A stretch of DNA of 64,000 nt, taken from Rhodobiaceae bacterium. Its GTDB lineage: Bacteria; Pseudomonadota; Alphaproteobacteria; Rhizobiales; Aestuariivirgaceae. The stretch covers positions 1-64,000 of the forward strand of contig VFJY01000032.1 in the NCBI GenBank assembly GCA_009885825.1, read 5' to 3'. The position numbers and the translations under genes are program-made. How positions within the stretch are numbered: position 1 is the first letter of the stretch; every line of letters starts with the position of its first letter. Of this stretch, positions 39,106 through 48,034 are shown piece after piece. A model generated the notes under the pieces. That model made no database searches. It worked only from the letters and a program-made list of their open reading frames with translations, and had not been told where the DNA came from.

Positions 39106-40755
39106 TCAAGCCGCGCTCATCCGGCAGAAGCAGGATGATTTTATGGTTATGTCGGCTCGGGCGGTTGCCAGATCCAGGCGTTTTCTGATCATTGTGGCTT
39201 CAACGCTTTTGCCCAAACGCATGAGGCTTTCGTGGTAACCGTGCAGGCTCCATATGTTGTCGGGGTGTTGGCAGGCGCGGGCCAGCGTATTGTCCAGCCC
39301 CAGATCGGCGCGGTAGACGGCTTCGGCTTCTTCGAGATGGCCTTGCTCCAGCAGCAATGCGCCAAGCGCGTGGCGGGTGGGTTGCATCCAGCCCCAGGGC
39401 TCGTCGTAGCGCATGTTGTCATAGATATCGACGGAGTTCCGGAGGTGCATGAAGGCCTGCTTGAAATTGCCTTTGCGGTATTCGATTTCGCCGCGCAGCA
39501 TTTCGGCGGGAACTTTCAGAATGTCGAGGCTGGTGTTGTTGAAGAGTGCTCTTGATTCTGGAACCCGGGCAACTGCGGCTTCGAACAATCTTGCCTGCTC
39601 TTCGGCGGCGGGCAGGTTTGAGGTAGCAGCGTGAGCCACGGCTTTGGCGTAATGCAGCATGGCAGTCGTCACGCAGTAGAGTTTTTGATCGGCGGGCAGG
39701 GGCTCTGCGATGATTTCCTGCCATTTGCCAAAGCGAATGAGCACATGGAGTTTTGTTGGCACAAAAGCTTCCAGCCAATCAGCCATGGGCGGTGATTCAA
39801 GCCGCAGGAGTTCTTCGGGAATAGTTGCGATCATTTGGTTGGCGGCGGCCGCCGCGGGCGCGTATTGGCCGGAGAACATGGCGCCATAGATGATGAAATG
39901 AATATTGTGGCAGCGATAGAGCGTGTAGAAATTTATAGCGCCCTCGCTCGCCAGATATTTCTGGTCGGCAATCACTGCTTCGGTATTGCGTTCGATCACA
40001 CCCTTGTAGTGCCCACACAGCACGTCAATGTGGGTTGGCATGTGAATGAGATGGCCCGCGTCGGGCACGAGATTTTTCAAGGCGTCACCAGCGCGGAGGG
40101 CGCGTTCAGGGTGCGGCGACATTTCCATCAGGTGCAAATACATATGAAGTACGCCGGGATGACGCATGCCTGCATCCGTTTGCATGGCGCGCTCCAATAC
40201 TGCGATGGCTTCAGCAGTGTCGGCACCGGCGGCGGGTTTTCCGGTCTTGATATCCCATAGTTGCCACGGTGTGCGGTTCATGATGGCTTCAGCGAAAAGG
40301 GCGGTGATGTCGAGGTCATCTTTGTGGCTTGCGTAAACTTCACGCATTGCAGCGGCATAGTCATCGTTCCAGATTGGCGTTACGATGCCCGGATCGTTGA
40401 CCGGATAGCGCTTGGCGAGTGGGCGGATGAGAGCCTGTTCAGCGGGGTTGGCATTCGCCAACAAAGCAAGGGCGCGTTCGGTTGCCGTGCAGGCGAGACC
40501 CAAAGAGTTTTGCAAGTCGGTTGCATCGAAAGCCGCCCATTGCTTGTTATAGTTTGGGCCGGCGGCATAGGCGATGCCCCATTGGGCCATGGCGCAGGCG
40601 GGATCGCATGTGGCTGCCTTCTGGAAGCAGCGCACGGCTTCATCGTGGTTATAGCCATAACACCAGAGAAGCCCGCGATCGAACCAGATTTGTGCTTCGT
40701 TGGAGTTGGTCGTTATTGGGCGGGCGTGGTGGCCAAGATCATAATAGTCGAACAT
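39106..40755 (-). CDS. Large tetratricopeptide-repeat protein
   Basis: About 549 residues (GTG alternative start at 40767). The N-terminus FDYYDLGHHARPITT leads into WFDRGLLWCYGYNHDEAVRCFQKAATCDPACAMAQWGIAYA, a strong TPR repeat. Others follow near LYRCHNIHFIIYGAMFSGQ and, at the C-terminus, HALGALLLEQGHLEEAEAVYRADL. There is no signal peptide. It belongs to a widespread TPR family of unknown role. It is 57 bp upstream of purL on the same strand. Confidence 0.8.
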   Translation of the reverse strand: MFDYYDLGHHARPITTNSNEAQIWFDRGLLWCYGYNHDEAVRCFQKAATCDPACAMAQWGIAYAAGPNYNKQWAAFDATDLQNSLGLACTATERALALLANANPAEQALIRPLAKRYPVNDPGIVTPIWNDDYAAAMREVYASHKDDLDITALFAEAIMNRTPWQLWDIKTGKPAAGADTAEAIAVLERAMQTDAGMRHPGVLHMYLHLMEMSPHPERALRAGDALKNLVPDAGHLIHMPTHIDVLCGHYKGVIERNTEAVIADQKYLASEGAINFYTLYRCHNIHFIIYGAMFSGQYAPAAAAANQMIATIPEELLRLESPPMADWLEAFVPTKLHVLIRFGKWQEIIAEPLPADQKLYCVTTAMLHYAKAVAHAATSNLPAAEEQARLFEAAVARVPESRALFNNTSLDILKVPAEMLRGEIEYRKGNFKQAFMHLRNSVDIYDNMRYDEPWGWMQPTRHALGALLLEQGHLEEAEAVYRADLGLDNTLARACQHPDNIWSLHGYHESLMRLGKSVEATMIRKRLDLATARADITIKSSCFCRMSAA

Positions 40756-40813
40756 GGTGGTTATCACCCAAGACTTGAGTTATGCCCGCTAACCTATCAT
40801 GGAAGGCACCCAA

Positions 40814-40843
40814 AAGCGAACAGGCCCCGGGTGAGGGGGCCTG
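40814..40843 (-). terminator. Rho-independent terminator for the 61-residue gene
   Basis: On the minus strand CAGGCCCC-type arms (40836-40843 and 40821-40828) make an 8-bp GC-rich stem with a 7-base loop, followed by TTCGCTTTT. It lies 37 bases after the stop of the small gene at 40881-41066 and upstream of the TPR gene. Confidence 0.72.
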
Positions 40844-40880
40844 CAACTAATGGAGATTAGCTGTCTGGTTACGCGCTCGA

Positions 40881-41066
40881 TTAGGCTGCTTTGGCTTGAT
40901 AAAGCGTTTGACGGCTAGTCTCACGCTGGCTAGCAAGACCAAGGCTGATTTTAGCTTCCGAACCCATCATCTGATACATGCGGCCGCGCAGGGCCGTATT
41001 CGCTTGTTCCAGGGCTTCAATTTGTTCTGGGGTTGGCGGTTTTGGCCTGAACAAGGATTTTAACAT
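40881..41066 (-). CDS. Small hypothetical protein, 61 residues
   Basis: Starting at the ATG at 41066 the peptide is MLKSLFRPKPPTPEQ followed by a helical stretch with ALEQANTALRGRMYQMM and an ending in RQTLYQAKAA. The helix-rich composition, ordinary codon use and a strong terminator just downstream support a real gene. The upstream purine-rich AGAAGTGGG is a weak ribosome site. Family not recognised. Confidence 0.55.
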   Translation of the reverse strand: MLKSLFRPKPPTPEQIEALEQANTALRGRMYQMMGSEAKISLGLASQRETSRQTLYQAKAA

Positions 41067-41511
41067 TTTGGGCCCACTTCTGATTGTTTCCGTCGCCTTG
41101 AAGTGCGCGTGAAAAGAAATAGAGCAAATTTGTAAACGTAAAGCCACCCTTAAAAGATTCCAATACCAACAAGTTGTTATGAATACCGTTTGCATTTTAA
41201 ATAAATTGGCGATGATCGCGCGATGTGCATTTTTCACAATTTTTCAAGTACTGATTTTGCTATCCAATTTCCCAATGCAACGCGTGTTGTCTGAAATGAT
41301 CGGAAATGTTATTCCATACTTTAGATGATATTTCAGCCTTGCAGCTACAGCTTGGACCAGCACGTTCCGCATTTTTCCGGCGACAAGGCCGTTCTTGGCG
41401 GGGTTCAAGCGTCTGCAAGCCTGCTGCGCATCTGTCCGCAAATGATCCGGGACTATGTTATGATCCGATTGCCCGGAACACATATGTCTGGTTTGGCGGG
41501 CGGTTTCCCGA
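41067..41511. other. Noncoding stretch, 445 bp, AT-richer than its surroundings
   Basis: No convincing gene is seen here on either strand. The part near 41150-41280 is AT-rich (runs such as CACAATTTTTCAAG) and could hold promoters for the divergent 61-residue gene and the saccharopine dehydrogenase-like gene. No repeat, tRNA or clear operator was found. Confidence 0.6.
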
Positions 41512-42629
41512 ATGAAAGTCCTGATAGTCGGGGGCTATGGCGTATTCGGCGGCAGGCTGGCGCAACTGCTGTTGGACGAGTGCCGCCTCACAATTTTCAT
41601 TGGCGGACGTGATCTTGTCCAAGCGAAGAAATTCTGTTCGGCGCATCAAGGAATGGCCAGGCCTCTCGCGGTTCGGCTTGACCGGCTGAACTGCGGCGAG
41701 GTGTTGCGAGATCTCAAGCCGGATATTGTTGTCGACGCATCCGGCCCATTTCAGGCCTATGGCGATGATCCCTACAGGCTGGTGCGCGACTGCTTTGCCG
41801 CGGGTGCTGATTATACTGATCTGGCCGATGGGCGAATTTTGTGGCCGGGATTTCAGCGCCGGATGAACTGGCTAGGCACACCGGACGTTTTGCGCTTTCC
41901 GGCATGAGCAGTTTTCCAGTTTTGACGGCTGCCGTAGTGCGGAAGCTGGCCGTTGGGCTGGATAGCGTTGACCAGATTATCGCGGGGATTGCGCCTTCAC
42001 CCCGTTCCACTGTTGGCATCAATGTCATTCGCGCCATTGCAAGCTATGCCGGGCGGCCCGTGAAAATCCTGCGAGATGGAAAATGGGGCACTGGCACCGG
42101 ATTTTTTGACAGCAAATATCTTGTGGTGCAGGTGCCGCGTGAGAGGCCATTGCCACGAATACGTTTTGCCTTGACTGATGTTCCAGACTTGAAAATATTG
42201 AGTTGGGATTGGCCAGAGGTGAAATCAATCTGGATGGGGGCTGGCCCGACGCCTGCCTTGTTGCACCGGTTGCTCTGGCTAGCGGCGGGGCTGGTTAAGC
42301 TTGGCGTGCTCCGATCCCTTATGCCGCTGGCGCCTTTGATGAATCGGGTTGTGAATACAGTGCGCTGGGGGCAGCACCGGGGCGGAATGATTGTGGAAAT
42401 CACGGGTAGCCGGGGATCAACGAGAATCACGCGCAGTTGGCATCTGTTGGCGGAAGGAAACGGCGGCCCATACATTCTATCCATGGCGGCAGAAGCTATT
42501 GTCAGGCGATGCCTGGATGGAAGAACCCCGCCGTCTGGCGCACGTTCCGGTCACCGCGATTTGGAACTTGAAGACTATGCGCTTTCGCTAGCGCGCTACG
42601 CCATCAAGATCGGCATCCGGGAAAACTAG
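41512..42629 (+). pseudogene. Saccharopine dehydrogenase-like NAD(P)-binding protein, frameshifted
   Basis: Two overlapping frames encode one protein. The first (from ATG 41512) has the Rossmann start VLIVGGYGVFGGRLAQLL and DIVVDASGPFQAYG, then ADYTDLADG. The second frame resumes exactly with ANFVAGISAPDEL and continues through FPVLTAAVVRKLA to a normal C-terminus at 42629. A single missing base in the GATGGGCG region (about 41829-41834) accounts for the break. Either a recent loss-of-function mutation or an assembly error. The intact product would be about 371 residues, of unknown substrate. Confidence 0.85.
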
Positions 42630-42820
42630 GCGGCGTGGTTCCAGTGCGGCGCGCGCGTGGTCGTGCGCGTCTGTGCGGGTTCCTCAACAAAGCTGAAGTG
42701 CTTTGCCGCCTCGCCGCGCAGCACCTTCTGGGCGCGAAATTGCTGGTCCAGGCTGGTTTTTTCAAGGGACATTTCTTTGCCCGTATAGGAACTGCCCTGG
42801 TTGAACAATGAATTAAACAT
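42626..42820 (-). CDS. Small hypothetical protein, 64 residues
   Basis: The ATG at 42820 is chosen because GAGG lies 6 bases upstream; an in-frame ATG at 42835 is possible. The peptide has MFNSLFNQGSSYTGKEM and a central KTSLDQQFRAQKVLRGE segment. It has no membrane helix or signal peptide. Family not recognised. Its stop overlaps the end of the frameshifted gene by 4 bp. A CtrA-type box and a perfect inverted repeat lie 42-75 bp upstream of its start. Confidence 0.6.
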   Translation of the reverse strand: MFNSLFNQGSSYTGKEMSLEKTSLDQQFRAQKVLRGEAAKHFSFVEEPAQTRTTTRAPHWNHAA

Positions 42821-42861
42821 GATTGCCTCACTCATAATCTTTGATGAATTAGCGTTACCAT

Positions 42862-42895
42862 TTAACGACGAACATCGTCGTTAATCTATGATTAA
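42862..42895 (-). promoter_or_regulatory. CtrA-type box plus inverted repeat upstream of the 64-residue gene
   Basis: TTAA-TCTATGA-TTAA (42881-42895) fits the TTAA-N7-TTAA CtrA consensus exactly. It shares its first TTAA with a perfect 10-bp inverted repeat, TTAACGACGA (42862-42871) and TCGTCGTTAA (42875-42884), with a 3-base loop. The site is in the promoter region of the minus-strand small gene. Binding is inferred. Confidence 0.55.
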
Positions 42896-43034
42896 CACCG
42901 CGTGAGGTGAATGAGAGCCTGCAACCCCCGCAGTTAGTTTACGAAAATTTACATTGAATGCGTGATAGCCGCGTTCTTGACTTGCAAGCGGGGATGGTCC
43001 TAGCCTTCAACAGTTGACGGCAGCAGGAAAAAAG

Positions 43035-43745
43035 ATGCATTCACCATCACGTGTTGTCAGTTTCCCGGCAAGGCCCCAGCCTTTGAGCATTGATGTCGGT
43101 CGAAGCGCTGTTCTGGTTATTGACATGCAAAACGAGTTTGGCAGCGCGGGCGGCATGTTTGACCGGGTTGGAATTGACATATCAATCATAAAGCATGCGA
43201 TTGAGCCAACCGTTGCCGTGCTGGACGCTGCCCGCATGAATGGTGTTCCTGTCATTTATCTGAAAATGCAGCATCGGACTGATATGAGTGACATGGGACG
43301 CGAAGACTCACCCCACCGGATTAAACATGGGTTTCTTGGCGTGGGCGAAACCAATGTTGCCCCCGATGGACGTTCAAACCGGGTTTTGATCGAGGGCTAT
43401 TGGGGAACCGAAATTATCCCGGAACTGTCGCCGCAACCCGGAGACCTGATTGTAGCAAAGCACCGCTACAGTGGATTTTTTGAAACGGAGATGGACAGTA
43501 TTTTGCGTGGACGCGATGTGAGGCATCTGATTGTTACAGGATGCACGACGAGTGTCTGCGTTGAGTCAACTATCCGCGATGCGATGTTCAGGGACTATCA
43601 ATGCTGCCTGCTTGCCGATTGCACGGGCGAGCCCATTGGCAATTCAAACTCGCGCGGCAACCATGAAGCCTCATTGCTGACAGTTGAGTTGCTGCTCGGC
43701 TGGGTTTCAGAGTCCAGGCATTTTATCGAGGCTTTAGCCGACTGA
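43035..43745 (+). CDS. Isochorismatase-like cysteine hydrolase
   Basis: 236 residues from the ATG at 43035, with AGGA 7 bases upstream (a TTG at 43014 is less likely). The catalytic triad of the family is visible: Asp 30 in VIDMQNEF, Lys 142 in AKHRYSGF and Cys 175 in TGCTTSVCVEST. The sequence is close to the RutB/ureidoacrylate or N-carbamoyl amidohydrolase branch, but no pyrimidine genes are nearby, so substrate is open. It converges on purQ. Confidence 0.88.
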   Translation: MHSPSRVVSFPARPQPLSIDVGRSAVLVIDMQNEFGSAGGMFDRVGIDISIIKHAIEPTVAVLDAARMNGVPVIYLKMQHRTDMSDMGREDSPHRIKHGFLGVGETNVAPDGRSNRVLIEGYWGTEIIPELSPQPGDLIVAKHRYSGFFETEMDSILRGRDVRHLIVTGCTTSVCVESTIRDAMFRDYQCCLLADCTGEPIGNSNSRGNHEASLLTVELLLGWVSESRHFIEALAD

Positions 43746-43752
43746 GAAGAAG

Positions 43753-44415
43753 CTATGCCGCCAGCAGGCTTTCAAACAGCGGGCGGCAATCCGTCTTCCC
43801 GTGCAATGGCTCTATCATGTTTTCGGGGTGGGGCATCATGCCGATGACGTTGCCCTGTTCGTTGATGATTCCAGCGATGTCGTTCATGGCGCCGTTGGGG
43901 TTGGTGCCTTCGGCGTAGCGGAAGACGACGCGGTCTTCAGCTTCGAGGACTTTCAGGGTTTCGGCGTCGCAGATGTAGTTGCCTTCGCCATGGGCGATGG
44001 GGCAGGAAACGATTGCGCCCTCGGTCATTTTATTGGTGAAGAAGGTGTGATTGTTTTCGACTTTGAGTTTCACTTCGCGGCAAACAAAATGGAGGTGGGA
44101 ATTGCGCACCAGCGCGCCGGGCAGGAGGCCAGCCTCGGTGATGATTTGAAAGCCGTTGCAGATGCCCAGAACCTTGAGGCCTTTCAGAGCCTTGGCGCGG
44201 ATATCTGTCATTATGGGCGCGCGCGCGGCGATGGCTCCGCAGCGGAGATAATCTCCATATGAGAAGCCGCCGGGGACGACGACGAGATCAACTTTTGGAA
44301 GCTCGGTCTCCGTGTGCCAGACCGCGAAGGGCTTGTGGCCTGTGACAGTTTCAAGCGCCACCATCATATCGCGCTCGCGATTGATGCCGGGGAAGACGAC
44401 GACGGCTGATTTCAT
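43753..44415 (-). CDS. purQ: Phosphoribosylformylglycinamidine synthase subunit PurQ
   Basis: 220 residues from the ATG at 44415, which overlaps the purS stop (ATGA). It is a class I glutamine amidotransferase with [16 protein letters not shown], the nucleophile in LGICNGFQ, and the His/Glu pair near MPHPENM. It supplies ammonia to PurL. Confidence 0.97.
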   Translation of the reverse strand: MKSAVVVFPGINRERDMMVALETVTGHKPFAVWHTETELPKVDLVVVPGGFSYGDYLRCGAIAARAPIMTDIRAKALKGLKVLGICNGFQIITEAGLLPGALVRNSHLHFVCREVKLKVENNHTFFTNKMTEGAIVSCPIAHGEGNYICDAETLKVLEAEDRVVFRYAEGTNPNGAMNDIAGIINEQGNVIGMMPHPENMIEPLHGKTDCRPLFESLLAA

Positions 44416-44651
44416 GCCAGTTCTATATCGTAATTCTCGATCACAGTGTTGGCGATGAGCTTTTCGCACATGGCCCTTACTTCGGTCATGGCATTGGCCT
44501 TGTTTGTTTCGGCTATGTCGATTTCGAAGTATTTGCCTTGACGAACTCCCAAAACACCAGCAAAGCCCAGATGCCCCAATGCGCCTTCGATGGCTTTTCC
44601 CTGCGGGTCCAGCACGCCCTTTTTGAGGGTTACTTTAATGTGGGCTTTCAT
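44412..44651 (-). CDS. purS: Phosphoribosylformylglycinamidine synthase subunit PurS
   Basis: 79 residues with the PurS pattern [19 protein letters not shown] and [11 protein letters not shown]. PurS bridges PurL and PurQ in the FGAM synthase complex. It lies 2 bp after purC and overlaps purQ by 4 bp. Confidence 0.96.
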   Translation of the reverse strand: MKAHIKVTLKKGVLDPQGKAIEGALGHLGFAGVLGVRQGKYFEIDIAETNKANAMTEVRAMCEKLIANTVIENYDIELA

Positions 44652-44653
44652 GC

Positions 44654-45430
44654 CTACTTGTCGCTCTTGACAAGTTTCGGCCTGGCGCGCTCGGGCTTTT
44701 CGATTGCGGTAATTATCCCCAGGCGCCGGGCCACTTCCTGATAGGCTTCGATAAGGCCGCCCAAATCCCTGCGGAAACGGTCCTTGTCCATCTTGTCATT
44801 GGTCTTGATGTCCCACAGCCTGCAGGAGTCCGGGCTGATTTCATCGGCGAGCACAATCCGCATCATGTCGTTTTCATAGAGCCTGCCGAACTCGATCTTG
44901 AAATCGACGAGCTTGATGCCAATGCCTAGAAACAATCCCGTGAGGAAATCATTGACGCGGATCGCCATGTGCATGATGTCGTCGATTTCCTGGGGGGCGG
45001 CCCAGCCAAAGGCGGTGATATGTTCTTCCGACACCATGGGATCGCCCAGCGTGTCATTCTTGTAGCAGAACTCGATGATGGAGCGGGGCAAAACCTGGCC
45101 CTCCTCAAGGCCCAGGCGGGTGGCGAGCGAGCCTGCCGCCACATTGCGCACGATGACTTCCAGTGGAATGATTTCAACCTCGCGCACAAGTTGTTCGCGC
45201 AGGTTCAACGAGCGGATGAAATGGGTTGGAATGCCGAGATCATTGAGTCGCGTGAAAATATATTCAGAAATGCGCTGGTTGAGCACTCCCTTGCCTTCGA
45301 TCACGGCCTTTTTCTGGGCGTTGAAGGCGGTGGCGTCATCCTTATAGTGAACAATCACGGTGCCGGGCTCCGGGCCTTCATAGAGAATCTTGGCCTTGCC
45401 TTCGTAGATTCGGGTTCTTCGGGTGGTCAT
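44654..45430 (-). CDS. purC: Phosphoribosylaminoimidazole-succinocarboxamide synthase
   Basis: 258 residues from the ATG at 45430, with GAGGA about 9 bases upstream; an ATG at 45448 is also possible. Signature blocks are [42 protein letters not shown] and LVDFKIEFG. It joins aspartate to CAIR in purine synthesis. First gene of purC-purS-purQ. Confidence 0.97.
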   Translation of the reverse strand: MTTRRTRIYEGKAKILYEGPEPGTVIVHYKDDATAFNAQKKAVIEGKGVLNQRISEYIFTRLNDLGIPTHFIRSLNLREQLVREVEIIPLEVIVRNVAAGSLATRLGLEEGQVLPRSIIEFCYKNDTLGDPMVSEEHITAFGWAAPQEIDDIMHMAIRVNDFLTGLFLGIGIKLVDFKIEFGRLYENDMMRIVLADEISPDSCRLWDIKTNDKMDKDRFRRDLGGLIEAYQEVARRLGIITAIEKPERARPKLVKSDK

Positions 45431-45642
45431 TTGAATTATCCTCATCAAAACCCTTAATCATCGCCGCAGTGTAAAGCCAGAAGGGGCTGCACAAAGTTCA
45501 CATGTTTCGACAATATGGCTAGGAACGCCATGAAATGCCATGGGCTTGTAGTATAACTTATTGCAGCGCACAATGGCTTTGAATAGTTGATTTGGGTCGA
45601 TTGACTGGCTATCTCAACTGGGATGCGGAAAAGGAGTTCGTC

Positions 45643-45960
45643 ATGACTATGGATAAGCGCCAAAAAGGCTTCGAATCAAAATTTGCCCATGACGAGGAGA
45701 TGCTGTTCAAAGCGAACGCCAGGCGGGCCAAGCTTGTAGGGCTGTGGGCGGCTGAGAAAATGGGCCTTTCTGGCGATGAGGCGGCGGCCTACGCCAAGAC
45801 GGTTGTGGTAGCGGACCTGGAAGAGGCTGGCGAGCAGGATTTGTTCCGCAAGATACGGGCTGATTTTGACGCCAAGAAGATCGAGCAATCGGACCACCAG
45901 ATTCAGCGCCAGATGGAGGAATTGATGGCAACTGCGATTGAGCAGATAAAGGCTGGATAG
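45643..45960 (+). CDS. F1-ATPase inhibitor zeta subunit (DUF1476)
   Basis: 105 residues from the ATG at 45643, with AAGGAG 8 bases upstream. The sequence DKRQKGFESKFAHDEEMLFK and the helical body through KMGLSGDEAAAYAK and DLEEAGEQDLFRKI match DUF1476, shown in Paracoccus to be the zeta inhibitor that blocks ATP hydrolysis by the F1 motor. It is far from any atp genes here, which is usual. The aldolase gene starts directly at its stop. Confidence 0.92.
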   Translation: MTMDKRQKGFESKFAHDEEMLFKANARRAKLVGLWAAEKMGLSGDEAAAYAKTVVVADLEEAGEQDLFRKIRADFDAKKIEQSDHQIQRQMEELMATAIEQIKAG

Positions 45961-46740
45961 GTGACCGCCCAGCATTTTGACCTGCGGGCGCGGCTGGTGG
46001 ACAAAGCCACGCCGTTCCTGTTTTCGTGGATGTCCATGTCTGGCGCGCAGTTGGCGGGCCAGCTTGCCAGGCTTCCCATTGAAGGCGTTTGCCTGGACAT
46101 GCAGCATGGCATGATTGGCTTTGCCGACGCGGTCAACATGATAGCTGCCATCAACGCTGCAAAGCGGCCGGCAATCATTCGGATCCTGTGGAATGAGCCG
46201 GGGCTTGTGGGACAAGCACTTGACGCGGGGGCGTCCGCTGTGATCGCGCCCATGATCAACAGCAAGAAGGAAGCCGAGGAACTGGTCAGATCAGCGAAGT
46301 ATCCACCGGGGGGTGGGCGAAGCTGGGGCGGCTACACGGCGCTGCAGGCCTTTGGGCTGGCACCCGCCGAATATTTGAAACAGGCGAATTCCGCGACGCT
46401 GGTTTTCGCGATGATCGAGACGCAGGCGGCCCTTGATGCGGTGGACGAGATTGCCGCTGTGCCCGGGCTGGATGGATTGTTTGTGGGGCCGAGCGATCTT
46501 TCAATAGCGCTTTCAAATGGTGCCGGAATTGAAAAGACAAGCGCTGCCACCCTCGAAGCGATGAAGCGCATTGCCGCTGCTGCCAAGAAGAACGGTCTTG
46601 TTGCTGGTGCATTTGCTGGCACAGCCGAAATCATCCAGACGTATAGTTCCATGGGCTATAGCTTCATGGCGGCGGCGGTGGACGCCGACTTGTTGCAATG
46701 GGGCGCCGCCAGCCTCATGAAAGCTTTGAAGGACGCTTGA
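45961..46740 (+). CDS. HpcH/HpaI aldolase family protein
   Basis: 259 residues with a GTG start immediately after the previous stop. It is a (beta/alpha)8 protein with LPIEGVCLDMQHGMIGF (catalytic base region), ASAVIAPMINSKKEAEELV, MIETQAALDAVDEI with the metal-binding Glu, and VGPSDLSIALS with the metal-binding Asp. Known members cleave 2-keto-3-deoxy acids. Substrate unknown here. It is followed 1 bp later by the nicotinate phosphoribosyltransferase-like gene. Confidence 0.9.
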   Translation: MTAQHFDLRARLVDKATPFLFSWMSMSGAQLAGQLARLPIEGVCLDMQHGMIGFADAVNMIAAINAAKRPAIIRILWNEPGLVGQALDAGASAVIAPMINSKKEAEELVRSAKYPPGGGRSWGGYTALQAFGLAPAEYLKQANSATLVFAMIETQAALDAVDEIAAVPGLDGLFVGPSDLSIALSNGAGIEKTSAATLEAMKRIAAAAKKNGLVAGAFAGTAEIIQTYSSMGYSFMAAAVDADLLQWGAASLMKALKDA

Positions 46741-46741
46741 T

Positions 46742-47980
46742 GTGGATAGCCGCGCGCCTCTCATCCCCGGCTACGAAAAAATAATCGACAAACTGGTCGA
46801 TATCGCGCTGGCGGCGGGGCCGGTGGCCAGCCAGACGGACAAGTATTTCACCAACACGAGCCGCATTGTGGCAGCCCATGGCGACATGGATGTGACATTT
46901 GCTGTGTTCATGCGAACCCGTGTTGTGGCGGCCCTTGAACCCACTATCCGCATGATCCGGAGATTGGTTCCCACCGCTCGGGTGAAGCGGTTTTATGAGG
47001 AGGGCGACGTTGTTCCGTCCGAAAGCAAGATGCTTGAGATCACGGGGTCGATGGCCAAGCTCTCGGAAGCTGAAACACTGCTGCTGCAGAAGATCGGTTT
47101 TCCCTGTGTTTCAGCCAACAACGCCTATGAAATGTGCCGCGCCATTCCGAACGCCGCATTCATGGACATGCACGCGCGCCATGGCAGCGGGGCGGAGATG
47201 AATATTCTTGCTGCTTATGGTGCCGCCGTTGGCAGCGAGGCGGCAAAGCGGTCGGATAAAAACGTTAAGGGCTTTGTTGGCTCTTCGCAGGATTTGACAG
47301 CACCCTTGTTTGGCGCGAATGGCGGCATGGGCACCATGCCCCACGCGCTGGTGGGCTACACCAATGGCGATGTGCTGGCTGCCATGAAGCTGTTTTCCGA
47401 ATCAATTCCGGAAGCGAAAACGCTAGTCGCGCTCGTGGACTATACGGGTGAGGAAATTACCGATTCGCTGCGCTGCGCCAGATGGTTTTATGATGAGGCC
47501 AGGCTGCACGATAGGGGCAAGGAATTTGGTGTCAGGCTGGATACCCATGGCGGACGTTTTGCCGAAGGGCTGGACTATGAAAAGTCCGTCGAAACCGTTG
47601 GCCAGTGGCTGGGTGTTTCGGGCGAGTATAACATCGTGGAACAGGTCCTGGGCGGGCGGGCGTTTCAACTCGATCCCAACAATATCCTGGTGGACAAGGT
47701 GCGGCGTATTTTGTTTGGCAAGGGTGTTTCTGTGGCCGCTGTTATTCATACGCGCAGGGCTTTGGACAGCGCGGGCTATGAACAGGCGCAGATTGTGGCG
47801 TCCTCCGGGTTTGACCCGCAAAAATGCCAGATCATGGGGGCGGCGAAGGCTCCATTGGATCTTGTTGGCACAGGAAGTTTCCTGCCCGCCACGTTAACTG
47901 AAACTTACGCGACTGCGGATATTATAGCCTACAATGGCGTGCGGAGAGTGAAAGTGGGACGCGAATTCTTGTTCGATTAA
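46742..47980 (+). CDS. Nicotinate phosphoribosyltransferase-like protein
   Basis: 412 residues with a GTG start 1 bp after the aldolase gene. The N-terminus has TDKYFTNTSRIVAAHGDMDVTFAVFMR, the centre FMDMHARHGSGAEMN and FVGSSQDLTAPLFG, and the C-terminal part GVRLDTHGGRFAEGLDYE and ILVDKVRRILF. These place it in the NAPRTase fold, probably for salvage of nicotinate into NAD. It diverges from the canonical E. coli type, so activity on nicotinate is likely but not certain. Confidence 0.82.
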   Translation: MDSRAPLIPGYEKIIDKLVDIALAAGPVASQTDKYFTNTSRIVAAHGDMDVTFAVFMRTRVVAALEPTIRMIRRLVPTARVKRFYEEGDVVPSESKMLEITGSMAKLSEAETLLLQKIGFPCVSANNAYEMCRAIPNAAFMDMHARHGSGAEMNILAAYGAAVGSEAAKRSDKNVKGFVGSSQDLTAPLFGANGGMGTMPHALVGYTNGDVLAAMKLFSESIPEAKTLVALVDYTGEEITDSLRCARWFYDEARLHDRGKEFGVRLDTHGGRFAEGLDYEKSVETVGQWLGVSGEYNIVEQVLGGRAFQLDPNNILVDKVRRILFGKGVSVAAVIHTRRALDSAGYEQAQIVASSGFDPQKCQIMGAAKAPLDLVGTGSFLPATLTETYATADIIAYNGVRRVKVGREFLFD

Positions 47981-48034
47981 CCCAACGACGTTGAACTGCA
48001 GCTTTGTCTTGAAAACAGAATTGGGGCTTCAATC

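Noticed and set aside
41244-41483. 79-codon minus-strand frame in the 445-bp noncoding stretch
   Set aside because: No ribosome binding site, no recognisable motif, and codon choice unlike the neighbours. Left as noncoding.
43035-43745. Naming the cysteine hydrolase RutB
   Set aside because: The catalytic residues fit the wider isochorismatase-like family, but no other rut gene is present, so the specific name is not supported.
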